Assembly (NCBI GenBank): GCA_905616455.1
Contig: CAJQSW010000005.1
Coordinates: 21,308-85,307, forward strand
From: an uncultured Candidatus Pelagibacter sp.
GTDB lineage: Bacteria; Pseudomonadota; Alphaproteobacteria; Pelagibacterales; Pelagibacteraceae
DNA: 64,000 nucleotides
Direction: 5' to 3'
Below, one piece after another: positions 9,867 through 19,333 of this stretch (positions are counted from its first letter, which is position 1; every line of letters starts with the position of its first letter). The position numbers were made by a program, and so were the translations under genes. The notes under the pieces were generated by a model. That model was not told the DNA's origin, did no database searches, and saw nothing but the letters and a program-made list of their open reading frames with translations.

Positions 9867-10475
9867 ATGATTAAGCAAAATATTTTTATTATTAACTATA
9901 ATTTACTATATGAAATCTTAGAAGAGATTAAAGAAAATTTACCATTTGATATTATAAAACATGAAAATGAAGAAGATTTTATCAAAGCAAATCATTCAAA
10001 TCTTGAAAATCTTTTAATAGTTTCAAAATCTACTAATAAATTATTAGTAGATAAAAATCTAAGTCAAAAAAATTTCTTAGTTTTAAATAATTTTCCTTTA
10101 GTGCTTAGTAAGTTAATTGAGTTAATTAATATTCAACTAATTAAGTTAAAATTTAATTACCAATCTAAGGTTATTATAAATGGCTATGAATTGGATTTAA
10201 ATTCTAAGTTCTTTTGTAAAAATAATATGCTTTTAAAATTAACTGAAAAAGAAATAGAAATAATTTTATATCTAAGTAAAAATAAAACCAAACATACGAT
10301 TTTAGATCTACAAAAAAATATTTGGGGATATTCACCAAACATGGAAACACACACAGTTGAAACACATATTTATAGGTTGCGCAAAAAAATAAGTAATAAA
10401 TTTAACGACACAAAATTTATTTTAGGTCATCAGAATGGTTATTTTATTGATAAAAATGATATTAATTTAGCCTAG
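9867..10475 (+). CDS. OmpR/PhoB-type winged-helix regulator with degenerate receiver
   Basis: A 202-residue transcription factor-like protein. The C-terminal half (about 110-200) is an OmpR-type winged helix: LKLTEKEIEIILYLSKN, then WGYSPNMETHTVETHIYRLRKKI, then GYFID. The first half (about 1-100) is the size of a receiver domain, but the usual acidic pocket and phosphoacceptor aspartate are not evident, so control by phosphorylation is doubtful. The divergent neighbour is an L,D-transpeptidase 13 bases away, a plausible target. The 3' end overlaps the convergent pfkB-family gene by 14 bases. Confidence 0.78.
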   Translation: MIKQNIFIINYNLLYEILEEIKENLPFDIIKHENEEDFIKANHSNLENLLIVSKSTNKLLVDKNLSQKNFLVLNNFPLVLSKLIELINIQLIKLKFNYQSKVIINGYELDLNSKFFCKNNMLLKLTEKEIEIILYLSKNKTKHTILDLQKNIWGYSPNMETHTVETHIYRLRKKISNKFNDTKFILGHQNGYFIDKNDINLA

Positions 10476-11391
10476 CGCCAATTTTTTGAATTATTCTAGA
10501 AGACATTTCAGTCCCCTTTTCTAGACTCTCTTTTATCGAATAATCATTAATATAGCCATGAAGAAAGCCTGATGCAAATAAATCTCCTGCACCAGTTAAA
10601 TCAAGTATTTTCAAATTCTTTTTGCTATCACATTCGACAACCTCACCCATGATAATTGCAACACTTCCAAGCTTTCCACGAGTAATAATTAGGGATTTTC
10701 CTAATTGTTTTCCAAACGCAATAACTTCAGTAAAGTTTGTTGTATTTATTAGAGACTTAATCTCTTGTTCATTTGCAAAAGTAATATCTAGTTTATTTCT
10801 AACCAAATCTAAAAAGCTATCTTTATGTCTTTCAACACAAAATTGATCTGATAAAGACATAGCAGTTTTATTTGCAAACAACATTGCTTTATTAAATGCT
10901 AATTTTGGCTCACCCTCATCCCACAAATATCCCTCTAGTAATATCATCTCACTTTTCTTAATAACATCTTCAACAATGTCTTTTTCACTAATTTTTCCTG
11001 CAATGCCTAAGAATGTAACCATTGTCCTTTCAGAGTCGGGTGTAATTAGGATAAGACATGTTCCAGTTGGAATAACCTCCTCCTTCTTATTGTAAAAATA
11101 TTTTACTTTTTCTTTCGTCAAACTTTGTTCATATTTTTCACCTAATTCATCTTTATTGACCTTACCAATAAAAGAAACATCATTTCCTAATTGAGCCAAT
11201 CCAACTATAGAGTTTGCAACAGATCCCCCAGCTATTGTTTGTTCAATTTTTAAATTAGATAAAATCTTTTTAAATTCAACCTCATCTACTAATTTCATTG
11301 TACTTTTTGTAAGATTATTTTCTGATAAAAAATTTTCTTCAACTTTACAAATAACATCAACAATTGCATTACCTATTCCTAAGATTTTCAT
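10462..11391 (-). CDS. PfkB-family sugar/adenosine kinase
   Basis: Ribokinase-fold kinase. The first PfkB signature region contains AGGSVANSIVGLAQLG (Gly55-Gly56 onwards), and the second is LDLTGAGDLFASGFLHG, with catalytic Asp270 in GAGD and the anion hole just before it. The 309-residue length and the N-terminal GIGNAIVDVI pattern fit the adenosine-kinase-like branch found in alphaproteobacteria, though ribokinase or fructokinase activity cannot be excluded. It follows nth by one base and probably shares a transcript with dapB-nth. Confidence 0.87.
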   Translation of the reverse strand: MKILGIGNAIVDVICKVEENFLSENNLTKSTMKLVDEVEFKKILSNLKIEQTIAGGSVANSIVGLAQLGNDVSFIGKVNKDELGEKYEQSLTKEKVKYFYNKKEEVIPTGTCLILITPDSERTMVTFLGIAGKISEKDIVEDVIKKSEMILLEGYLWDEGEPKLAFNKAMLFANKTAMSLSDQFCVERHKDSFLDLVRNKLDITFANEQEIKSLINTTNFTEVIAFGKQLGKSLIITRGKLGSVAIIMGEVVECDSKKNLKILDLTGAGDLFASGFLHGYINDYSIKESLEKGTEMSSRIIQKIGARLN

Positions 11392-11392
11392 A

Positions 11393-12046
11393 TTAAGCTT
11401 TCTTAATTATAATTGGACTTTTCCGATTAGGATAACAAGTCGTGCAAATTTTACAAGTCAATCCATAGCACTCTCTTGCTTTACAGAATTCTCTTCCATA
11501 ATATATTATTTGTAAATGTAGTTTACTCCAAATTTTTTTTGGAAATACTCTTTTTAAATCTTTTTCAGTTTGAACAACATTCTTACCATTTGTTAACCCC
11601 CATCTTTGAGCTAGCCTATGTATGTGAGTATCAACAGCAAACGCTGGTATTCCAAAGCCTTGAGACATCACTACGCTTGCTGTTTTATGACCCACACCAG
11701 GTAGATTTTCTAGTTCTTCAAACGTCTTTGGGACTTTACCAGCATGTTTATCTAGTAGTTGTTTTGACATTAAATAAATGCTCTTAGCTTTAATTCTAAA
11801 AATTCCTATACGATTTATTAATTTTTCAATTTTTTTTCTACCTAACTTTACAAAGTGTTCAGGTTTATTGTATTTTGGATATATATCCTTTGTAACGTTG
11901 TTTACACTTAAGTCTGTACACTGCGCTGACAACAGAACAGACATCAATAGAGTAAACTTACTTGTATGGTCTAAAGGAATAAGAGTTGTAGGGTAAATTT
12001 TATTTAAAATTGTAAGTATTTTTTTTGCTTTTTCTTTTTCATTCAT
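11393..12046 (-). CDS. nth: Endonuclease III
   Basis: Base-excision repair DNA glycosylase/AP lyase for oxidised pyrimidines. The helix-hairpin-helix LPGVGHKTA supplies catalytic Lys121, and VDTHIHRL supplies Asp139. The C-terminal cysteine cluster is CKARECYGLTCKICTTC, five cysteines spaced 4, 4, 2 and 2. This differs from the usual C-x6-C-x2-C-x5-C, so the Fe-S loop is rearranged or uses a different set of four. The length of 217 is normal. It overlaps dapB at a single base and is followed by the pfkB-family gene. Confidence 0.95.
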   Translation of the reverse strand: MNEKEKAKKILTILNKIYPTTLIPLDHTSKFTLLMSVLLSAQCTDLSVNNVTKDIYPKYNKPEHFVKLGRKKIEKLINRIGIFRIKAKSIYLMSKQLLDKHAGKVPKTFEELENLPGVGHKTASVVMSQGFGIPAFAVDTHIHRLAQRWGLTNGKNVVQTEKDLKRVFPKKIWSKLHLQIIYYGREFCKARECYGLTCKICTTCYPNRKSPIIIKKA

Positions 12047-12822
12047 TATTTAAAATTTAATAAATCTCTCATTGAATAAAGTCCAGGTTTTTTTCCTGTA
12101 AGCCACTTGGCTGCTGTTAAAGCACCGTCTGAGTAAAGAGCTCTATCAAATGCTTCATGGTTTAGTTTTATCACCTCTTTACCACTAGAGAATGTTACTT
12201 CATGTTCTCCAATAATCTCACCTTTTCTAATTGAATTAAAATTAATTTTCCCTCCGTATGGAAAAGTTTTTTTATTTAAAAACTTTTTACCAATCAAACT
12301 ATAAAGATTTTTATTTTTACCGTCCGCAATACCCTTTCCAAGCATCAAAGCAGTTCCCGAAGGGTAATCCTTCTTGTGCCTATGATGAACCTCAAATATT
12401 TTACTTAAGTAGTCATCATTTAATGATTTAGATGCTATCTCTGTTAAATACATTAACAAATTAACACCCAAACTCATATTACCAGCTTTTAGTATAGGAA
12501 TTTTTCTTGAAAATTTTTTAATTAAAGCTTCTTCTTTTTGAGAAAATCCAGTTGTTCCAATGACCACTCTTTTTTTAAGTTTTGATGCAATTTTAAGTAT
12601 ATCTAGAGTACATTTTGGAACCGTAAAATCCACTATCACATCAGCTTTTTTAAAAGCTAGCTCTGTATTTAAATCAAGACTAATACCAGCTATTTTCTTA
12701 TTTATACGCTTGTTTTCTGTGAGAGTTACTAGTTTAAAATTTTTATTAGATTTTGAAGACTTAATAAGTTGCTGACCCATTCTTCCAAGACATCCAGAAA
12801 TTGCTAAATTAATTTTCTTCAT
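12046..12822 (-). CDS. dapB: 4-hydroxy-tetrahydrodipicolinate reductase
   Basis: NAD(P)H-dependent enzyme of the diaminopimelate/lysine pathway. The N-terminal Rossmann motif is SGCLGRMGQQLI, followed by VIVDFT and VIGTTGF. The catalytic segment EVHHRHKKDYPSGTALMLG carries the His pair and Lys of DapB. At 258 residues it is of normal size. It lies 36 bases after dnaJ on the same strand, a common alphaproteobacterial order, and may be read from the dnaK promoter as well as locally. The end of the same pathway, lysA, is frameshifted at 55987-57200. Confidence 0.96.
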   Translation of the reverse strand: MKKINLAISGCLGRMGQQLIKSSKSNKNFKLVTLTENKRINKKIAGISLDLNTELAFKKADVIVDFTVPKCTLDILKIASKLKKRVVIGTTGFSQKEEALIKKFSRKIPILKAGNMSLGVNLLMYLTEIASKSLNDDYLSKIFEVHHRHKKDYPSGTALMLGKGIADGKNKNLYSLIGKKFLNKKTFPYGGKINFNSIRKGEIIGEHEVTFSSGKEVIKLNHEAFDRALYSDGALTAAKWLTGKKPGLYSMRDLLNFK

Positions 12823-12858
12823 CAGGAAAATATTAGCCTTTTTTGGTTAATTAGTCTT

Positions 12859-13983
12859 TTAGTTTTTCCAAAAACTTTTAGCCTTTTGGAAGAACTTTTT
12901 AATACTTGGGTTTGATTTCTCATTTTCAATTTCTCTAAATTTTTCAAGTAATTCTTTTTGTGCCTTATTAAGTGAAATAGGAACTTCAGTATTCACCTGA
13001 ACATAAAGGTCACCATTTCCACTACCACGCATATAGGGCATACCTTTACCCTTTAGCCTAAATTGCTTACCATTTTGAGTTCCATCCGGTATTTTAATTT
13101 TTGCTCTTCCACCATCAATTGTTGGTATTTCAATTGTAGTACCTAGCGCTGCATCTGCTATTGAAATTGGGAATTCAAAAAATAAATTTTCATCTGATCT
13201 TTTAAAAAGATCATGAGAATAAACATTAACAAATAAATATAAATCTCCGCTAGCCGCACCTTTAGTACCAGCTTCGCCTTTGCCAGCTAATCTTATTCTT
13301 GTCCCATCATCAACACCCTTAGGTATAGTTACAGATATTTTTTTTGAAGCCTGTTTGTTACCTTGACCGTTACAGTCACCACATGGATGGGTAATTTCTT
13401 CACCTGTTCCTTGACATTGAGGACAAGTTTGTTGAACAGTAAAAAAACCCTGACTAGATCTTACTTTGCCATTACCTCCACAAACCGTACATTTATCTGG
13501 TGAATGACCAGGCTTGGACCCATTTCCTTTGCAAGTAGTACATTTTTCTGTTGTTGAAAATTTTATATCTTGTTTCTTGCCCTCATAAGCTTCTTCAAGT
13601 GTGATTGATAAATCATATCTCAAATCAGAACCTCTGCTATTAGCACTTCTTCTTCCTCCAGATCTTCCACTACCACCAAAATCTCCAAAAAAATCTTCAA
13701 AAATATCTGAAAAATCAGCTCCACCAAAACCACCACCTTGTCTTCCACTACCACCTCCTTCAAAAGCAGCATGGCCAAAGTTATCATAGTTTTGTTTTTT
13801 CTCTTGATCAGAAAGAATCCCGTACGCTTCGCCAGCTTCTTTAAACTTATCTTCAGAAGCTTTGTCACCAGGGTTTTTATCAGGGTGATGTTTAACTGCT
13901 AGTTTTCTATATGCAGATTTTAACTCTTCAGGGCTTGCATTTTTGCTAACACCTAAGACGTCATAAAAATCTCTTTTAGCCAT
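12859..13983 (-). CDS. dnaJ: Chaperone protein DnaJ
   Basis: Hsp40 co-chaperone that delivers substrates to DnaK and stimulates its ATPase. The J domain (1-70) has HPD at residues 33-35. A Gly/Phe-rich linker runs from about 75 to 115. Four zinc-binding repeats follow: [24 protein letters not shown] and CGDCNGQG. The C-terminal substrate-binding domain contains [10 protein letters not shown]. It has 374 residues, as in type I DnaJ. It sits 32 bases downstream of dnaK in the grpE-dnaK-dnaJ cluster. Confidence 0.98.
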   Translation of the reverse strand: MAKRDFYDVLGVSKNASPEELKSAYRKLAVKHHPDKNPGDKASEDKFKEAGEAYGILSDQEKKQNYDNFGHAAFEGGGSGRQGGGFGGADFSDIFEDFFGDFGGSGRSGGRRSANSRGSDLRYDLSITLEEAYEGKKQDIKFSTTEKCTTCKGNGSKPGHSPDKCTVCGGNGKVRSSQGFFTVQQTCPQCQGTGEEITHPCGDCNGQGNKQASKKISVTIPKGVDDGTRIRLAGKGEAGTKGAASGDLYLFVNVYSHDLFKRSDENLFFEFPISIADAALGTTIEIPTIDGGRAKIKIPDGTQNGKQFRLKGKGMPYMRGSGNGDLYVQVNTEVPISLNKAQKELLEKFREIENEKSNPSIKKFFQKAKSFWKN

Positions 13984-14015
13984 AAGTTACTTTAAGATGA
14001 TAGTTGTTTTAAGTC

Positions 14016-15968
14016 TTAAGCGCTTTTTTCTTTATCTTCTTCTTTTTTATCTTCTTTACCTTCTTCTTCTTTACCTTCTTCTTTTACTTCTTCAAAGTCC
14101 GCATCAACTACATTATCGTCTTTATTTCCTTCACCATCTTTGGATGAATCCGGTTTCTTTTCTTGAGATTTATAAATCGCTTCACCTAGTTTCATAGAAG
14201 CTTGAACTAAAGTTTCTGTTTTTTTTTTAATATCTTCAATATCAGTCCCTTTAATTGATTCTTTTAAGGCAGATGAAGCATCTTCTATTGCTTTCTTTTC
14301 TGCATCTGAAACTTTAGCACCATGTTCTTTTAAGTTTTTTTCTGTTGAATGAATTAGAGTATCAGCCTGATTCCTTGCATCTACCGATTCTCTTTTCTTT
14401 TTATCTTCATCTTTATTTGCTTCTGCATCCTTAACCATTTTTTCAATTTCTTCGTCACTTAAACCACCTGAAGCTTGGATTTGAATTTTTTGTTCTTTCC
14501 CAGTTCCTTTATCTTTTGCAGAAACACTAACAATTCCATTTGCGTCAATATCAAAAGTTACTTCAATTTGAGGTATTCCTCTTGCAGCTGGTGCAATACC
14601 AACTAATTCAAAATTTCCCAACATTTTATTATCAGAGGCCATTTCTCTTTCACCTTGAAGGACTCTTATCGATACAGCAGGCTGATTATCATCCGCTGTA
14701 GAAAAAACTTGGCTTTTTTTTGTAGGAATTGTTGTATTTTTTTCAATTAGTTTTGTTGAAACTCCACCTAGTGTTTCAATTCCAAGTGACAAGGGTGTTA
14801 CATCTAAAAGAAGTACGTCTTTAACATCACCCTGAAGAACACCAGCTTGAATTGCAGCACCCATTGCAACAACTTCATCTGGGTTTACACTTTTATTCGG
14901 CTCTTTTCCAAAAAAGTTTTTAACTTCAGCTAAAACCCTTGGCATTCTTGTCATACCACCAACCATTACAACTTCGTCTATTTCATTTGCAGTAAGACCC
15001 GCATCTTTAAGTGCAGTTTTACAAGGTGGTAATGTTCTAGAAACCAAGTCTTCAACCAAAGCTTCCAATTTTGCTCTAGTCATTTTTAAATTAATGTGTT
15101 TTGGTCCTGTTTTATCTGCAGTTATAAATGGTAAATTGACATCTGTTTGTTCAGCAGAAGAAAGTTCAATTTTTGCTTTTTCTGCAGCTTCTTTCAGTCT
15201 TTGAAGGGCTAGTTTGTCAGTTCTTAAATCTATACCGTTATCTTTTTTAAACTCTCCAATTAAATAATCAACAATTGTGTTATCAAAATCTTCTCCACCC
15301 AGAAATGTATCACCATTAGTAGATTTAACTTCAAATACACCATCACCCAATTCAAGAATAGATACATCAAAAGTACCACCACCTAAATCGTATACAGCAA
15401 TTTTTTTATTTTCTTTTTTCTTATCTAAACCATATGCTAGAGAGGCTGCGGTAGGTTCATTTATAATTCTTAAAACTTCTAATCCTGCGATTTTACCAGC
15501 ATCTTTTGTAGCTTGTCTTTGAGCATCATTAAAGTAAGCAGGAACAGTTATTACAGCTTTGGTTACTTCTTGTCCTAAATATTTTTCAGCTGTTTCTTTC
15601 ATTTTTATTAAAATAAATGCTGATATTTGTGAAGGAGAATATTTTTCACCATTAGCTTCAATCCAGGCATCACCTTTTTCTGAATTAACTATTTTAAAAG
15701 GAGCTGCTGCAATGTCTTTTTTTACAGTAGGATCCTCAAAATTTCTTCCAATTAATCTTTTTACAGCAAATATAGTATTTTCAGGATTAGTTACTGCTTG
15801 TCTTTTAGCAGGCTGTCCAACAAGTTTTTCTCCATCCTCAGTAAAAGCAACTACCGAAGGAGTTGTTCTTGCACCTTCTGCATTTTCTAAAACCTTCGGC
15901 TGACTCCCCTCCATAATAGATACACATGAATTTGTTGTTCCTAAATCTATTCCTATAATTTTGCTCAT
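14016..15968 (-). CDS. dnaK: Chaperone protein DnaK (Hsp70)
   Basis: ATP-dependent protein folding chaperone. The N-terminus [13 protein letters not shown] and the signatures [14 protein letters not shown] and [10 protein letters not shown] define the nucleotide-binding domain (about 1-385). The substrate-binding domain and helical lid follow, ending in an unusually long Lys/Glu-rich tail, with the alpha-type [11 protein letters not shown] before it. At 650 residues it is slightly long because of this tail. A sigma32-like promoter lies just upstream (15988-16015), between grpE and dnaK. Confidence 0.98.
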   Translation of the reverse strand: MSKIIGIDLGTTNSCVSIMEGSQPKVLENAEGARTTPSVVAFTEDGEKLVGQPAKRQAVTNPENTIFAVKRLIGRNFEDPTVKKDIAAAPFKIVNSEKGDAWIEANGEKYSPSQISAFILIKMKETAEKYLGQEVTKAVITVPAYFNDAQRQATKDAGKIAGLEVLRIINEPTAASLAYGLDKKKENKKIAVYDLGGGTFDVSILELGDGVFEVKSTNGDTFLGGEDFDNTIVDYLIGEFKKDNGIDLRTDKLALQRLKEAAEKAKIELSSAEQTDVNLPFITADKTGPKHINLKMTRAKLEALVEDLVSRTLPPCKTALKDAGLTANEIDEVVMVGGMTRMPRVLAEVKNFFGKEPNKSVNPDEVVAMGAAIQAGVLQGDVKDVLLLDVTPLSLGIETLGGVSTKLIEKNTTIPTKKSQVFSTADDNQPAVSIRVLQGEREMASDNKMLGNFELVGIAPAARGIPQIEVTFDIDANGIVSVSAKDKGTGKEQKIQIQASGGLSDEEIEKMVKDAEANKDEDKKKRESVDARNQADTLIHSTEKNLKEHGAKVSDAEKKAIEDASSALKESIKGTDIEDIKKKTETLVQASMKLGEAIYKSQEKKPDSSKDGEGNKDDNVVDADFEEVKEEGKEEEGKEDKKEEDKEKSA

Positions 15969-15987
15969 AATTTAAATCCTACCCTTC

Positions 15988-16015
15988 ATATAAGTGTTAA
16001 TTTTTAATCTACAAG
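15988..16015 (-). promoter_or_regulatory. Sigma32-like heat-shock promoter of dnaK
   Basis: On the minus strand CTTGTAG (16015 down to 16009) is followed, after 14 bases, by CTTATAT (15994 down to 15988). These resemble the sigma32 -35 CTTGAAA and the alphaproteobacterial -10 CYTATMT as I recall them. Transcription would begin about 12 bases before the dnaK ATG. The match is by eye only. Confidence 0.5.
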
Positions 16016-16027
16016 TTCCGAATAACA

Positions 16028-16663
16028 TTATAAATTATCTGAATTCTCTTTATTTTCCTCACTTTTTTCTTCTTTATTTTCAATTTTCTTTGAAACACCC
16101 ACTAGAGAAGGTCTAAGTAACCTATCCTTCATCATAAAGCCTTTTTGAATTTCTTGAATAATTGTGCCAGGTTCTTTTTGATCATCATCAATTTCGATCA
16201 TTGCTTGATGAAAATTTGGATCAAGTTTTTTTCCAATAGAATCTAAAGGTGTAATACCATTTTTTGATAAAATAGAAACCATGTCTTTATTTATAATTTC
16301 AAAGTGTTCCAAAGTTTTTTTTAAAGCCTCTGAATTTTTTAATCCCTCATCATTCTCTAATATTTGTTTTGATCTTTCCAAGTTATCGATTAGGCTCAAA
16401 GTTTCTTTTGCAAAAGTAAAACCCCCGTAATTAAAAGCATCTTCTCTTTCTTTTTCAAACCTTCTTCTCTGGTTTTCCATTTCAGCAAAAGCTCTAGCTA
16501 ATTTGTCTTCCAGTTCTAAAATTTTTTCCTCAGAAGTAATTTCTTTTGGCAGTTCGTTATTTTCAGAAGCTTCAGGCTGAGAGTCATTATTTAACACCTC
16601 TGCTTTAATCTCTTCAGCTTCGTTATTTTGATTTAAAGAATTATTGTTTTGATCTTCTTCCAT
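16028..16663 (-). CDS. grpE: Nucleotide exchange factor GrpE
   Basis: Releases ADP from DnaK. It has an acidic, Asn-rich N-terminal tail (about 1-50), a long coiled coil (LEDKLARAFAEMENQRRRFEKER), and the C-terminal beta domain with MIEIDDDQKEPGTIIQEIQKGFMMKDRLLRPSLVGVSKK, matching the GrpE signature. The 211-residue length is normal. It is located 59 bases upstream of dnaK on the same strand and is divergent from rdgB, with 36 bases between starts. In many alphaproteobacteria grpE is elsewhere; here all three chaperone genes are clustered. Confidence 0.96.
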   Translation of the reverse strand: MEEDQNNNSLNQNNEAEEIKAEVLNNDSQPEASENNELPKEITSEEKILELEDKLARAFAEMENQRRRFEKEREDAFNYGGFTFAKETLSLIDNLERSKQILENDEGLKNSEALKKTLEHFEIINKDMVSILSKNGITPLDSIGKKLDPNFHQAMIEIDDDQKEPGTIIQEIQKGFMMKDRLLRPSLVGVSKKIENKEEKSEENKENSDNL

Positions 16664-16699
16664 TGAGACTTATATGGTATGAAATTTGATAATTGCTAG

Positions 16700-17302
16700 A
16701 TGTTAAAAAAAAAAATTAAAAAAATATTAGTAGGTACAAATAATAGTGGAAAATTAAGAGAAATTAGGGGTTTATTACCCAAAAACCTAGAGATTTACTC
16801 TACATCTGACTTTAAAATTAAAAGTCCAATTGAAAATGGGAAAACTTTTGAGGAAAACTCTTTAATTAAAGCTAGACATTTTTCTAAAAAATCAAAAATG
16901 ATTTGCTTATCGGATGACTCAGGCTTGGAGATTGATATTTTAGGTGGAGCACCAGGAATCTATTCAGCTAGATGGGGCGGTAAAACAGGAGACTTTGTTA
17001 AAGCAATGAATAGAGTTTTTAAAGAATTAGATAAAAAAAATAAAAATTGGAAAATTGAAAAAATTAAAGCTAGATTTATTTGTGCTTTAACTATTTATGG
17101 ACCTAATCAGAAACCTATAAGTTCTCTAGGTAAAATTGAAGGACACATCTCACCCTTTATTAAAGGAGAAAATGGATTTGGTTATGATCCTATTTTTATA
17201 CCTCAAGGAAAAAAAATTACTTTTGGAGAGATGAAAGCGACCCAAAAATATAAGATAGATCATAGATTTAAAGCTTTTAAAAAAATTAAAAAATTTCTTT
17301 GA
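16700..17302 (+). CDS. rdgB: Non-canonical purine NTP pyrophosphatase (RdgB/HAM1)
   Basis: Hydrolyses ITP, dITP and XTP to keep damaged purines out of nucleic acids. The N-terminus ILVGTNNSGKLREIRGLLP is the HAM1 substrate loop. It is followed by FEENSLIKARHFSKKSKMICLSDDSGLEIDILGGAPGIYSARW and a C-terminal GFGYDPIFIPQGKKITFGEM with HRFKAF, all family signatures. It has 200 residues. The start is the first ATG after a short divergent spacer from grpE. The 3' end overlaps the convergent LpoA-like gene by 17 bases. Confidence 0.97.
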   Translation: MLKKKIKKILVGTNNSGKLREIRGLLPKNLEIYSTSDFKIKSPIENGKTFEENSLIKARHFSKKSKMICLSDDSGLEIDILGGAPGIYSARWGGKTGDFVKAMNRVFKELDKKNKNWKIEKIKARFICALTIYGPNQKPISSLGKIEGHISPFIKGENGFGYDPIFIPQGKKITFGEMKATQKYKIDHRFKAFKKIKKFL

Positions 17303-18437
17303 ACTGATTATTTTCGACTTTATAAAAATTAAGAACATGATTAATCTTATTATTTTTTATTTCAAAAATTCCAATTTTTCCTTTAAATAAAGTTTTTTTA
17401 GTAAATATCTTTTCGTCCACAATAGAGTTATTTTGAAGTATTAAATAATAAACTAGCCCAACTAAATCAAAACTCAAAAAAGATAATTGATTTGGATATT
17501 GATTAAATTTTTGAAAATATTCTGTTGAAAAATTTTCATAATTCTTTTTATTTATAGAGGGAAAATAAAGAGGTTGTACACTAGCTTCTTCAAGAAGAGA
17601 CTTATCAAACCATTGATTGAGGGTTATGAAATACTTCTGTTTAGGAGATATATCGGTATATAATAAAGAAGTTGTAACACTTTTTAAACTTTCATCAAAA
17701 TCTGCAATTATTACAGAGTCAAAATTTACACTGCCAAGGGTATCTCTTTTATTTAATTTTTCAATTAATCGTTCTTTGTTACCTTGATTTGAATTTTCTA
17801 GTCTGACTATCTCATCTTGAAGATTTTGTTTTCTTATATCGTACTGTGTAATTTTCTCAATTTGTTGAGTAAGTTTAGTAGGGTCAGTATTGTAAATATA
17901 GTTTTTTATTATTCTTATTTTAGAAACAGAAATAGCTTTTTTAATTTCATTTTTATAATTTACCTTTGGTGTTAAGAAAATTGTTTTTTTTATCTCATTT
18001 AATTCTAAAAACTTTTTAATGGTGTTTAATTGAGAGGTAGCATTAATACCAGCATTAATAATATTTTTTGAATAATTATCATTTTTGTTTGTTAATGATA
18101 AAAAAGTTATGCCAGATAACTCATTAAGATAAATTAAATTTTCATTAAAGACTGGACCAATAATGATTTTTATATCTAGTTTGGCTAACTCCTTTGCTGC
18201 CATTAAGGTGCTTTCAGGATTTGATTGAGTGTCTTTAGGAATAATTTCAATTAATGAGTTATTTATTTTATTAATAGCTAGTCGTGTAGATTTAATTATA
18301 GATTGACCGATTTCAGAATTTTTACCTGTTAATGGAACAAGTAAGCCAATCTTAATTTTTCCACCATCTATGATTTCTGCTTTAGAAACTGAAAAAGTTA
18401 AAGCTAAAAGTAATATAATTTTGATAATTTTCATCAT
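17286..18437 (-). CDS. LpoA/LppC-like periplasmic binding-fold protein (PBP activator family)
   Basis: Secreted protein of the type I periplasmic binding fold. A signal peptide is predicted, ending SVSKA (residue 20). GGKIKIGLLVPLTGKNSEIGQSI is the start of the ligand-binding fold, and KIIIGPVFNENL and YNTDPTKLTQQIEKI follow. Alphaproteobacteria often carry this 'penicillin-binding protein activator' gene divergent from rsmI, as here (spacer about 32 bases). A role in stimulating peptidoglycan synthases is inferred from family naming only. An amino-acid ABC-transporter binding protein is the alternative. Confidence 0.75.
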   Translation of the reverse strand: MMKIIKIILLLALTFSVSKAEIIDGGKIKIGLLVPLTGKNSEIGQSIIKSTRLAINKINNSLIEIIPKDTQSNPESTLMAAKELAKLDIKIIIGPVFNENLIYLNELSGITFLSLTNKNDNYSKNIINAGINATSQLNTIKKFLELNEIKKTIFLTPKVNYKNEIKKAISVSKIRIIKNYIYNTDPTKLTQQIEKITQYDIRKQNLQDEIVRLENSNQGNKERLIEKLNKRDTLGSVNFDSVIIADFDESLKSVTTSLLYTDISPKQKYFITLNQWFDKSLLEEASVQPLYFPSINKKNYENFSTEYFQKFNQYPNQLSFLSFDLVGLVYYLILQNNSIVDEKIFTKKTLFKGKIGIFEIKNNKINHVLNFYKVENNQFKEIF

Positions 18438-18469
18438 TTTAATGTTATTATTATAGCGATTATATTGTG

Positions 18470-19333
18470 ATGATTCTACACACTGAAAATAAAAATAATA
18501 AAGTGAAAAGTGGCCTTTATATTGTTGCTACTCCAATTGGAAATTTAAGTGATATTACTTTAAGAGCCCTAGATGTCTTAAAAAAATCAGATTATATACT
18601 ATGTGAAGATACTCGTACTTCAAAAAATCTATTAGATAGGTATGAAGTTAGATCAAAGCTAATTTCAAATCATAAATTTAACGAAAAAAAAAATCTATCA
18701 AAAATAATAGATATCTTAAAATCAGACTGTGTTGTGTCGTTAATTTCTGATGCTGGAACTCCCTCAGTTTCTGACCCTGGAGCAATATTAATTAATGAGT
18801 GTGTAGTAAATGATATTAATATTTATCCAATATCTGGTGCATCAGCTGTTTCAGCTGCAGTTTCCATCAGTGGCTTCAATGAAAAATACTTTTTCTATGG
18901 ATTCTTTCCAGAAAAAAATAATAAGCTAAAGGAAGATTTTGAAAGATTAGAAAACCTAAATAGTTGTATTGTTTTTTTCATTTCTCCACGAAAATTTAAC
19001 AAATCTATAAAAGACATTAAGTTTTATTTTTCTGGTAGAAAAATTTTGATATGTAGAGAAATGACAAAATTTTATGAGGAATATATTAGATCAGATATTG
19101 ATGACCTTGAACCTTTTAAACCCGATCCAAAAGGAGAACTAACCATTGTTATTTCTGAAAAAGCCAAGGAAAAAAACTCTTCGATAATTTTAAAAGAATC
19201 TGATAAAAAAAACATTCAAAAAATGATTAAAAAGCTAAGCATAAAAGACATTACTAATTTAATTAGTCAAAATTCAAACGTACCAAAAAAAGAAATTTAT
19301 AATTACTGTCTAAGGTTAAAAAATGAAAAATAG
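18470..19333 (+). CDS. rsmI: 16S rRNA (cytidine1402-2'-O)-methyltransferase
   Basis: SAM-dependent methyltransferase of the tetrapyrrole-methylase fold acting on 16S rRNA C1402. Signatures are LYIVATPIGNLSDITLRAL, ILCEDTRTSKNLLDRY, SLISDAGTPSVSDPGAILI and PISGASAVSAAVSISGF. The ATG at 18470 (287 residues) is preferred to the GTG one codon upstream. The usual alphaproteobacterial follower yraN is not present; a BON-domain lipoprotein gene overlaps the end by 11 bases instead. Confidence 0.96.
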   Translation: MILHTENKNNKVKSGLYIVATPIGNLSDITLRALDVLKKSDYILCEDTRTSKNLLDRYEVRSKLISNHKFNEKKNLSKIIDILKSDCVVSLISDAGTPSVSDPGAILINECVVNDINIYPISGASAVSAAVSISGFNEKYFFYGFFPEKNNKLKEDFERLENLNSCIVFFISPRKFNKSIKDIKFYFSGRKILICREMTKFYEEYIRSDIDDLEPFKPDPKGELTIVISEKAKEKNSSIILKESDKKNIQKMIKKLSIKDITNLISQNSNVPKKEIYNYCLRLKNEK

